A stretch of DNA of 64,000 nt from Melolontha melolontha (lineage: Eukaryota; Arthropoda; Insecta; Coleoptera; Scarabaeidae). A program made the translations under genes and the position numbers. The stretch is from positions 75,977,753-76,041,752 of the forward strand of contig OW285236.1 of NCBI GenBank assembly GCA_935421215.2, in the 5' to 3' direction. The notes under the pieces were generated by a model. The model saw nothing but the letters and a program-made list of their open reading frames with translations, did no database searches and was not told the DNA's origin. Shown here piece by piece: positions 1 to 8,904 of this stretch (positions within the stretch are counted from its first letter, which is position 1; the number at the start of each line of letters is the position of its first letter).

Positions 1-360
1 TAATATTTTACATATTATTTTTAATTTGAAGCATGTTTAATTTTAGTCACCTGTTTAGAACATCATTATATTTGTTTGATGAAACTTGGAAGTGACGATG
101 AAGATGAAGATAGTTGATCAGACTGATGTGTTTTTAACGTTGTTAATTTGATCATTAATATCCTTCTCTATGTTTGTTTACTATTATATTGATCAAATGT
201 ATTCCATATGGTATTATTTGTGTCTGACAAATAAATAATAGTATAAATAATAAATGTATTAACTAATATGTATGCATCCAGTATTTGTATATATTTTATT
301 ATGAATTATTACTTCAACATAATCTAAATATATTCCATATCATGTCAAATTATTTGATAC
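1..360. other. AT-rich sequence, no gene seen
   Basis: No coding or structural signal was found. Bases 10-75 resemble 18549-18611, so a short tract here is shared with the region upstream of the second duplicated block. The similarity stops abruptly after about 60 bases. Confidence 0.5.
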
Positions 361-770
361 ATAACGAGCCATCGAAAAAATTCATAATTGGAGTAGACTG
401 TGAAATTGGGTTGGTACTTTAACCACATCCACATAATGACACATTAATTGATGCTTGACAGTTTCATTTTGTTTCATTGTAAAAAAAGGTTATGGCGTTG
501 AAATGATACTACATACAACAAAAAAGAAAACAAATAATTTATTTAATATCGAAATCATAATCAAAATTTACATATAGCTACAGAAGTTGTTGAAAATGTT
601 GTCCATTTACATTTAAACACAAACAATTTTCTTAATAAGAGTTTTGAAAAATTTGACACAAACTTATAGTTTCAATGTCAAATAATAAATGTCATTATGT
701 GGAAGTGGTTAAACTACCAACCCAATTTCACAGTCTACTCCAATTATGAATTTTTTCGATGGCTCGTTAT
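361..770. mobile_element. MITE with ~80-bp terminal inverted repeats
   Basis: The left arm (361-441, beginning ATAACGAGCCATCG) is matched in reverse by the right arm (690-770, ending CGATGGCTCGTTAT) with only a few mismatches over about 80 bases. No ORF lies between them. The ends read TA-ACGAGCC and GGCTCGT-TA, which suits a TA target duplication. The element is therefore probably a non-autonomous Tc1/mariner-type element, but its parent family was not identified. Confidence 0.85.
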
Positions 771-1904
771 AACCTATATTAGAGAATCATTATTCATTAC
801 ATAACAAAGATGCACATCTTGCTACACTATACTAACGTCATCAATGACATGCACGTCTTATACGGTTTATTTGCACAAATGCGGACGAATTAATAATATT
901 ATTAATTTTATTGGAGTAAGAAATGTTCATATAATTAAAATAAGTACATCGAAATCACTCTCAAAAAATTAACATAAATGATGTTTCTTATAAGCAATGT
1001 ATACAACAGTAATTGTAATAATAATATTATAAATTTAACATAGATTTAATCGATATTAAGATCATAAGTCCTCCTAGATGTAACTTGACTGAATTGGAAA
1101 TGGTAGAACCAGACAGAAGAATGTCTGTTCGAAAAATTGCATAATCATCCGGAAATAATTCTCAGTCCAATAAGGAAGAGTTAGGCCAACGAATCAATAT
1201 CACCATACGATTGAAAGTTATTCTAGACCTTTTTTGATACTCAACCCTCACACACATTCTCGTAATAAAAGCTCGCGCTTAAAATTCACTATTGAACTAG
1301 AAAACTTTACTGGATTTATAATTTTAGGCATAGCATCAGAATATTTAAGATTGATATTCTCACCACGCTTGACTTTCCTTGACTATCTTCTTCTATTCAA
1401 CTTATCGCACAGTCTAATCTTTTAAAATTAATATTTTATTTTCCCTCTTATAATTTTACAATTTACTTGAGCTGCGTAAAATTAATTTAACATCTTCCAC
1501 AACATCCAGGGGCCTAGGTTTATTTGTAACTAACTCTATTCCAAGTTCTTTAGTCATTCATCTGATCATTCATCTGATGCATAATTGGTTTAAGCAGTTT
1601 TGACATCGACAATTTCTTTTTGTATAGCTGAGGTAGCCTTCCAATGGTTTTGAAACTAAGTGAATATGTTAAATGAATAGCATATGGAATTTGGCCCAGG
1701 CGCAATAATAACTAATGACCTACCAATTCCCCCTGTAATTGGTGAGTGCTAAGGCGTGAATTATTATTATTTGTTTTCCTATTACTTTCAGTTGTTTCAA
1801 CCAAACTAAAATTATAAACTCTCCCCGCTCACAATGCTCCGCTTTTAGCACAAAACAATGCACAAGTTCAAACCACTAGAGGGCACAACGGATTTTTGCA
1901 CCGA
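771..1904. other. Unannotated AT-rich stretch
   Basis: No supported gene. A 30-residue plus-strand stretch near 1090-1150 (containing MVEPDRRMSVRKIA) is reminiscent of the helix-turn-helix of a mariner transposase. It is too short and broken to call. Confidence 0.4.
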
Positions 1905-2493
1905 GAGCTATGCCAGAGCATTTGGCGTTATTTTCACGTGCCACTAAGATACAATTGTTGCTTAACAGTGGTGGGCATATATATTTTTATTAGCAAAACA
2001 CGATGCAGTTTTGGCTATAGTAATTTCTTCGAACATCGATATGTCGCTAGTATACAGGCGATCAATTATCAGACCAAGAACCCAGTCTTGTGATATCCTC
2101 GCTTTTAACTCCTTCTGGTCAATATATTTGGACTTCGTGTCATACTTTATGAAAATATTTAAATAGTTCGCCTGACCTGTATATTTTCCTTTATATTTAC
2201 AATCCATATCCGACTCTATTTTTCAAAATCCATTTCTTGAATCTCATTCTAAATTTTTAGATTTGCAAATCCACCCGTGCGCATTATCCGCACGGGTGGA
2301 TGACTAACGTCGCAACGTGTTTGCGTCTACATTCTTCGGCAGGAGTAATCTTGTCAGATTGTAGAATCAACTGCACAAATTTAGCGACAATTGCATGTGA
2401 GATGAGATTTGAATAATTCTCATTTCTCACTCCAATTAAATTCAATATAATTCGTATATATACACGAAAGTATACAAATAAAAATCATGTCTT

Positions 2494-2559
2494 GTCTGAA
2501 TATCGTGTACTGATGAGCTGTAACGACAGCGAAATATCGATATCTGCACGTTTCTGGAC
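2494..2559 (+). ncRNA. Type I hammerhead ribozyme, copy 1
   Basis: All core elements are visible. CTGATGA lies at 2510-2516. Stem II is GCTGT/ACAGC (2517-2521 with 2526-2530) with loop AACG. GAA lies at 2531-2533. Stem III is three base pairs (2534-2536 with 2541-2543) closed by TCGA. The cleavage triplet ATC ends at 2544. Stem I pairs CGTGTA (2504-2509) with TGCACG (2545-2550), with one G-U pair. It is extended across an internal loop by GTCTG (2494-2498) with TGGAC (2555-2559). Predicted self-cleavage is between 2544 and 2545. The very short stem III matches hammerheads of Penelope-like elements and animal retrozymes. Confidence 0.92.
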
Positions 2560-2798
2560 GGATGTGGTTTTTTTTCATACAATTTTCATTATCCGCACGG
2601 GTGGATGACTAACGTCGCAACGTGTTTGCGTCTACTTTCTTCGGCAGGAGTAATCTTGTCAGATTATAGAATCAACTGCACAAATTTAGCGACAATTGCA
2701 TGTGAGATGAGATTTGAATAATTCTTATTTCTCACTCCAATTAAATTCAATATAATTCGTATATATACACGAAAGTATACAAATAAAAATCATGTCTT

Positions 2799-2864
2799 GT
2801 CTGAATATCGTGTACTGATGAGCTGTAACGACAGCGAAATATCGATATCTGCACGTTTCTGGAC
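2799..2864 (+). ncRNA. Type I hammerhead ribozyme, copy 2
   Basis: This is identical in core and stems to the first copy and lies exactly 305 bases downstream. The core CTGATGA starts at 2815 and the cleavage triplet ends at 2849. Cutting at both sites would release a 305-nt RNA (2545-2849) with ends suited to circularisation. The flanking sequence after the ribozyme differs slightly (GGACGAATG against GGACGGATG). Confidence 0.92.
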
Positions 2865-2886
2865 GAATGTGTTTTTTTTTCATATA

Positions 2887-2887
<1 letters not shown>

Positions 2888-2931
<44 letters not shown>
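2888..2931. repeat. (TA)n microsatellite
   Basis: An uninterrupted AT/TA tract of about 44 bases borders the right end of the ribozyme dimer. The paralogous site near 19506 has only a short (TA) tract. Confidence 0.9.
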
Positions 2932-2954
2932 CAAATGACATACACATTTGGACA

Positions 2955-3207
2955 CTGAAGATGTTTATCAAAATCCGCTAGTTTGATGATTAAATTTTGT
3001 TTCTAATTAAATTTATTAAATTAAATCAATTAAGAGATAATCGTTAATTTCGCAATATACGCTAATCGCAATTAAATTTATGAAGAGCGATAAAAGAACA
3101 CATGACATATACCTACTTACGCACTTGGTATAAAAGACCAAATTGGCCAACGAATAGCAACAATTACCGAAATACGTTTAGTGAATACACACTCATCCCG
3201 CAATAAA
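2955..3207 (+). promoter_or_regulatory. Promoter of CBM14 gene copy 1
   Basis: TATAAAAG lies at 3129-3136, 72 bases before the start codon. The ~180 bases upstream are conserved in all three gene copies, including the block AAAAGAACACATGACA at about 3092-3107. The spacing from TATA box to ATG is nearly constant (72-73 bases). The ribozyme dimer sits directly upstream. Confidence 0.75.
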
Positions 3208-3757
3208 ATGAGAGGTTCTTATATATCCAACATTGTGATTTAATAATATTTTCTGTATGCATTTTGTTCTAGGCTCCTGTGCTTTCTACATTGTAGCTAT
3301 GCTACTTTGTTTTTCACTTGTTGCCAGTAAGTTTGTGAACTAATCGCTTTCACTAACTATTAATTAAAAAATTATTTGAAATTAATTAGGCAGACCAGGA
3401 AGAGGCGGTGGAAGTAGCAGTGGAAGCGGTGGACAAGGCAATAGACCAAACTGTGATACGACAACAACAACAACGACAACGACGACACCAACACCAACGC
3501 CAACGCCAACGACAGAGCCAATATCAACGACGCAAGAGCCATCATTGTGTACCAAACTATCTGCAAAGATTTGTCCCCTTCTTCCCTTACCACCTGAAAA
3601 CGTAACTTTCTTCGCTTACCCAGGTGATAATTGCAACAAATACTGCATGTGCGATATGCTTTCACGGGTTCACGAAATGGATTGTCCGGTTGGACTTGAA
3701 TGGAATACAGAACTTGATACATGTGATTGGTGGTATGCAGCTGGTTGTAGAAAATAG
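3208..3757 (+). CDS. Secreted mucin-like protein with one CBM14 chitin-binding domain, copy 1
   Basis: Three exons, 3208-3214, 3273-3326 and 3390-3757, are joined by GT-AG introns of 58 and 63 bases and give a 142-residue protein. Residues 1-21 form a signal peptide with a hydrophobic core (IVAMLLCFSLVA). A Gly/Ser-rich segment (about 23-38) and a Thr/Pro run (about 43-65), probably O-glycosylated, follow. The CBM14 (peritrophin-A type) domain covers about residues 72-142. Cysteines 82, 102, 108, 119, 132 and 140 fit the six-cysteine spacing, with C-x5-C between the second and third. Cysteines 74 and 106 are an extra pair. CBM14 proteins bind chitin in peritrophic matrix or cuticle, so an extracellular role is inferred. 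The upstream ATG is preferred because copy 3 lacks the later in-frame Met. Tissue and exact function are unknown. Confidence 0.88.
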
Positions 3758-4148
3758 TCTATAAAGGATACCGTTGGTTTTTAGGGATTTATATAGAATT
3801 ATTTAATATGTACATATTATTTAAAAGAAATTGTATTTATTATAAGCATGACTATGCGTTATTGAATATACGAACATGAATATGAGAGGTGCTATTTTAT
3901 TACCAATAATTCAAATTTTATTTAACACAGACATAATCATTAGCTAACGTATTTTCAGTAGTTTGTCACCTATATACGGTAAAAATGAGCTTTTCGTTTC
4001 ATCATATTTAAAAAAAAGTTGTTTTTACATAAATAAATTCCTCATTCTTATAAATTTCGTAGCCGCTGTACATCTCAAAGTTTAAACCGCGATCATGCCG
4101 TATATCGATAAGTATGTATGTAGATATGAACATAGACATGTGGGTATG

Positions 4149-4343
4149 TATAGCAAGCGCCAAATAAGATGGCGAGCGGTAGGGATGCGCTGTAGTCGTT
4201 TTTAAGTAGTTTTTAAAAACGCGCACGCCCACTTACCTGCTTACTTGCAACTTTATGTACAACCAAATACAAAGTCTCTCACTATTTCAAATGCTGCACG
4301 AACTTACTCCCACCGCTCGCCATCTTATTTGGCGCTTGCTATA
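4149..4343. mobile_element. MITE (TATAGCAAGCGCC family), copy in block 1
   Basis: Terminal inverted repeats of about 31 bases start TATAGCAAGCGCCAAAT and end in the exact reverse (ATTTGGCGCTTGCTATA). The element is 195 bp with no ORF, and the TA at each end suits a TA target. A copy occupies the matching place in the second block (20766-20946), so it was inserted before the duplication. A relative with altered ends is at 44541-44822. Confidence 0.88.
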
Positions 4344-4759
4344 CCTATGAGTAATAGAAACATAGATCTTATTTAAAATATTAAACTGTCCAGGATCTTT
4401 GGGTCTACATCGAAACAAATCTACAATTTCTTCGTCTTACAGGCTTAAGCGTTCAAATAAAAAATTGGTCGCGATCATCTCTAATTATAGCGAGATATCT
4501 TAACTTTAAAATCGTCTACTTTGCTTCACTTATAAGATTTCTATTTCATTGATTAACAAACTAAAACTTTTTGTGGTTCCTAGTTACTAATCTCGAATTA
4601 TTTTCTACGCAGAATCCAAATCTGCTTTTGGTTTTACTTAACACATATACTTTCAAAAAAAAACATGATTTTATATAGAAACAAAACACTAAATTTATTA
4701 GACGCATTTAATATTAGAAAATGTAACCCAAAACCCACTAATAAAATAAAACCCACAGA

Positions 4760-5830
4760 TATATTCTTGTTGCCAGTTTTGTTTTGTCTAATGATGTATT
4801 AGAGCCTTTTCTAATTGATAATCAACAATAATCAACCAAAATGTTCGAATTAAATCTTCCCCGATATCAATTTTGCAACGTTGGAAGGTCTTGATGGAAA
4901 CGTTCCCCATACTCATCGCTTACAGTTCCCAAATTATCTGGGAAGCAAATCAAACGAATATTGTAAATAACAAGCTGTAATTAATAAGCTGTTAACATTT
5001 CATCGACTAGGTTTTTGATATGTCTTGTTTTGTTATTCCAGAAGTCCTTTGCAACAGATTTAAAGCAATTCAACGTCACTTTTTCTTTTCCTTGTAGAAA
5101 CTTATCGAAGCCGCCGGTGTGATGCATTAATTGTCGAATTTTGGAACCCACAAATTCCTCTCTTTTATCATAGCTTCGGTGATTTTTGGAAATATTTCTT
5201 TTATGCATTGAAAACTTCTTACACTACGGTCCAAAATCCTTTATCGGCCCTAACTTTATATGCAGAGATGGGAAGTTGATATTATTTTTATCCATAAAGC
5301 TTTCAAGTAAAATATTCTTTTCTCTCACAACTATGTATTTACTTAGCTAACTTTCAGAATATAATGCTACAATTTACTACCGTCGAAAGAGGTTTTTTTC
5401 TAAAACCCAGTTACATTACTAATAACAAAGCGGTATCTTTCAAAACTCACCATAGATTTTCCACTGATATTGTTTACAGTCTGCGCTCATTAAAAGGGAT
5501 TTCATACTTTCTTAGATGGAAACTGAAGGCAAAGTATTACCAATGTACAATAGAACAGCCACTAAATGATACTGTGTTCTAATAAATTTCAACTTTCCGA
5601 TGCGGGAGTCAAGAAACTCCGTTTTGCTACTGCTTATGTTCAAATCTCGTACTAAGTCTTTTAATTGTGCCTGTGTGATCAAATCTAGCTTAGTGGGATC
5701 TTGGGGAATAAACCCATTGCTAGGATCATTGCTAGAAACAAGATCAACAACATTTTATTGATGTATTCCTTTTAATTTTTCTGGTGGCACAGGTGTTATA
5801 ACTAAAGTAGGACACCCATTTGTACATATT
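4760..5830 (-). pseudogene. Broken mobile-element-associated ORF (GERFHQDL family), copy 1
   Basis: Minus-strand fragments in different frames read in order: QAQLKDLVRDLNISSSKTEF near 5650-5720, IKEIFPKITEAMIKER near 5180-5210, an ORF at 4981-5208 with VGSKIRQLMHHTGGFDKFL, and YGERFHQDLPTL near 4860-4920. These resemble a long uncharacterised protein found in many copies in arthropod genomes and presumed to belong to a mobile element. I cannot give its enzymatic role. Several stops and frameshifts show it is dead. The 3' part is duplicated at 21400-21865. Confidence 0.6.
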
Positions 5831-5869
5831 CAATGTAACACTTATTTGACAAAACACGTCCTCATTAAT

Positions 5870-6092
5870 TGTTACGTATTTCGGAATCTTTGTTTAATTG
5901 AATAACTAGGTTAATATAACATTAATTATGTAAGCAGGTTATTAAGTAAGCAGACATGAGATATATATACTGAAGCCAGAAGAGTATGAGTCATAAATCA
6001 TATACATGTAGACACTGGAACATGTAATGTTGTTGTTAAGTATTTATTAAATGTTATTTTATATTGTTTCTGAGTGCATTTTAACTATTACA
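5870..6092. repeat. Possible solo LTR (Copia-like)
   Basis: The segment starts TGTTACG and ends CTATTACA, as LTRs do. It is flanked by TTAAT and TCAAT, a possible 5-bp target duplication with one mismatch. It contains a TATA-like ATATATATAC and an AT-rich second half. No internal retrotransposon sequence is attached and no second copy is in the window. Confidence 0.4.
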
Positions 6093-6463
6093 TCAATAAA
6101 GCCGGTCTCTAATAAGCCCGCCTCGGAGATGAAGCCATAACGAAGACCAGGGGACAATACACAGCAACGGAAACATCAGTATAATAGGGTGCGCAACAGA
6201 TCTTTAATTGAAGCTATCTTTATTGCCTCCATACTGCGAAGTAAATACATACACGGTGACCTTTTTTTCACTGTCGAGAGGGATTTGCACAAGAAACACA
6301 ACAAATATATTGTGCCCATTCGTTATCTTGATCTCCAAAGTACAGATAATAAGATCCTTTTATTAGCGCAGTAAAACAACGTAAACTTTTCAGAAACATA
6401 AAAAACTGTGTCCTAACCGTTTCCACATTTACTGGACATGATTAATGTTTTTATATATAATGT

Positions 6464-6466
<3 letters not shown>

Positions 6467-6521
<55 letters not shown>
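6467..6521. repeat. (TA)n microsatellite
   Basis: About 55 bases of pure TA repeat with nothing coding around it. Confidence 0.9.
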
Positions 6522-6525
<4 letters not shown>

Positions 6526-6647
6526 AAAACCACAAGGAGTTTTCTTTATTAAACAGTGGTAGCGCTATTTTATGAAACTTCACATGCTCCGTAAAGTTGT
6601 ACCAACACTAAAGAGGTTCCTACATAAATGATAGAACTTATGGAAAG

Positions 6648-6860
6648 CTAAACTAATATTTGCAAAGTTTTGTATAAAATTCGAAGTTCCTTTAAACTTT
6701 GTACAATTATCCAAATGAGATTGTAAAATTTCGTCATCTTTGGCAATAAATTTACTAAATCTACGTTTCTCTTGTTTGAAGATTGTTCAATTTCACTATT
6801 ACCGCGAAATGAAAGTTCATATTCTCCAAGGAAACAAACCACATCTATCAATAAAAAAAA
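6648..6860 (-). pseudogene. Fragment of ZMYM1-like hAT transposase
   Basis: The translation contains MIDVVCFLGEYELSFRGNSE. This is the segment after the TTF-type zinc finger in ZMYM1-like hAT proteins and corresponds to IINCIKFCGAFELALRGHDE in the element at 58620-62534. Only about 67 codons remain open and no terminal repeats were found nearby. Confidence 0.6.
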
Positions 6861-6979
6861 AGTTGACTCAGCCCATGTCGTTTTATTAATTTGGTAAATT
6901 ATTTAGATCAGCAGACCCATTTTTAATCGAAAAATTTTTTTCGCTTGAAAATATAATACATGGCCGGCAAAACAAAAGA

Positions 6980-7731
6980 GACTTATTGTCACAACCTGTC
7001 AACCATTCGTAATTTTTGTAATTTTCTTTTTGAAAATGTCTTACAATTTAGTTTGCTTTGTCAAATTAGTCAAAATTGGAGTTGGCCTACTTTTGGCCCT
7101 AATTTGTTCTTTTTTTCGACATTATAACGTGAAAATCCTTTTTTCACTATATTGCATACAGCACATTCAAAATCAGACACATTTCCTAACGAATTTGGTT
7201 CCGAAACTTTCAGTCGTCCGATCTCCGCGCTTATAATCTACAAGAAAACAGCTTACGCAATGCACTATTTTAATTCGATTTTCAAACGAAATAATTCATA
7301 AAGACGAAAGATTTTCGCGTTAACACAGTTATTTATATTGTCTATAAATTAGTAACTAACTAATTTCAAGTGAGTAATTCCACAATAAAAGGTTATTTAC
7401 TTTATTTGCCAATATTTTTAGACACGCCCGTTCACGAACGCGATACTTAAGAAAATGCTCATATAAGCCGTACGCTGTAGATAGCTAGCGTACTAGGTTA
7501 TTCAGTCGGGTGGCAACGTCGCATAATTCATCATCCTTCGCTAATATCGACATTTGAAATCGATATGGGCGCGCTTTGATTAGTAATATTAGGTAATCAT
7601 TTAATATGTAATATTAACGTTTATTATTAAACTTTTTTATTCATACACTGTATTTTACCTGCTTAATGTAGGGGAAGCTGTGCTTCCCTAGCTTATATGG
7701 TATACACGTCACTAGTCTTATATTTAAAGAC
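6980..7731. other. Unannotated stretch
   Basis: No supported gene or repeat boundary. Short ORFs here show no recognisable motif. Confidence 0.4.
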
Positions 7732-8290
7732 CGCAGACTATGTGCTCCAGCAGTAGCGTTGCGTGGAGAGTTTAGCAGAATAACAGTGCGCTTACTTAAA
7801 AATAAATATATCGAATCCCTATACAAAACGTTAAGAGAAAACATAAATAACTTACCCAACATGTTTACATTGTTGCAAAAAAATGCGGATGTGCGCGATG
7901 AAAAAACTGCACCATAATATATGTTTCTGTATTAGTCTCGGAAAGGTTCGTACGTAGCGACGTATATATATGTTTATATACAGAGAAGGATTATTCGACG
8001 TTGAGAGATGTTATATTTGCATAGTTAAAGCGCTCTTTGTATCTGTACAACGGATCTTCAGTATTGGTAAAAAGTTGCCCTAATTTTGTAAAATTTACAT
8101 TTTTATCTAATACACTGTTAAATTTTTCACGGACACAATCACTTTTTTCATCTTCAAGGATATGCAGCACTAGTTTCTTAACGTTTTGTATAGGGATTCG
8201 ATATATTTATTTTTAAGCAAGCGCACTGTTATTCTGCTAAACTCTCTACGCAACGCTACTGCTGGGGCACATAGTCTGCGGTCTTTACTT
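7732..8290. repeat. Inverted repeat pair with ~115-bp arms
   Basis: The arms 7732-7845 and 8174-8290 are reverse complements over about 113 bases with few mismatches. They include the segment GACCGCAGACTATGTGC and its reverse. About 330 bases separate them. The arms are not at obvious transposon ends, so this may be a foldback element or an inverted duplication. No ORF is supported between the arms. Confidence 0.75.
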
Positions 8291-8463
8291 ATATTGCAAA
8301 TACACTGTATTAAAAATATGAGCCGCTTCGAATAAGCGAGGACGAAAACTCCTGCGTATATTGCAACCAGTCATTTCAATAAAATCAAAATAAAAAATGC
8401 AAATAAGAATTATCTTTTTATTGTATTAAGTTCCGTATTTATTTTTTATTTAAAATTGAATTT

Positions 8464-8904
8464 AAATTGTCCATATTCAACGCTTGATTTTAATATCAAT
8501 ATAAAATTATATGAATATATGCAAACGTTTAATATTACAAACACCCTCCTGTGAATATTAAAAGCTTGTCTGGCGATTTCAATAAAATTTGGGGATTCGA
8601 GAATATCGGATAATATTCCTGGTGTAGCCTGTGGATTTTGTACTGATTATGGATAATATATACTTTTTACAATGATCCTGTTTATAATCGTATCTGCTCC
8701 GTAGGTTAAAAATAATTCAAATAATATCTATTGACTTAACATTTAATTTTTTTTTGTATATAAATGTTACGTATTAGGCAAGTGTATGACCTGTTCTAAT
8801 TAAGTATTACACTCATTTATTTTTCTTTATTTCTGTGCTTGTTATAAAATGTCAGAGCAATATTTAGACGGAATTGAAACAACATATACCCGTAGACTAA
8901 TCTC
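8464..8904 (+). pseudogene. LINE reverse-transcriptase tail, tandem unit 1 (first part)
   Basis: This matches 11895-12355 almost base for base and is the first part of a ~1.12 kb unit that continues after the inserted hAT at 11216. Its 3' end encodes MSEQYLDG and TTYTRRLISILE, which resembles the region C-terminal to the polymerase domain of insect non-LTR reverse transcriptases. It is not an intact gene. Confidence 0.7.

Larger units (their letters stand above)
2271..2885 (+). mobile_element. Dimeric 305-bp hammerhead-ribozyme repeat (retrozyme-like)
   Basis: Two nearly identical direct repeats of 305 bp run from about 2282 to 2586 and from 2587 to about 2880. Each contains one full hammerhead ribozyme. 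The left edge carries a perfect 10-bp hairpin: CCACCCGTGC at 2271-2280 pairs with 2290-2299. The right edge runs into an (AT)n tract. The equivalent place in the duplicate block (around 19490) lacks the whole segment, so this is an insertion. Tandem monomers with type I hammerheads are typical of animal retrozymes, thought to move with Penelope-like element enzymes. No reading frame is present. The unit sequence was not matched to a named family. Confidence 0.85.
1905..5385. repeat. Duplicated block, copy 1 (pairs with 19122-21985)
   Basis: This block aligns collinearly with 19122-21985: the upstream sequence, CBM14 gene, downstream MITE and antisense pseudogene are in the same order. The offset is about 17,215 before the ribozyme-bearing insertion and about 16,582-16,600 after it. 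Copy 1 is thus longer mainly because of the ~0.6 kb insertion at 2271-2885. The copies differ by scattered substitutions and small indels. Confidence 0.9.

Noticed and set aside
3372..3722. Long antisense ORFs opposite the three CBM14 genes (also 19953-20306, 31413-31697, 31475-31807)
   Set aside because: They mirror the Thr/Pro/Gly-rich coding strand of the real exon, have no splice or promoter support, and vary with the repeat slippage.
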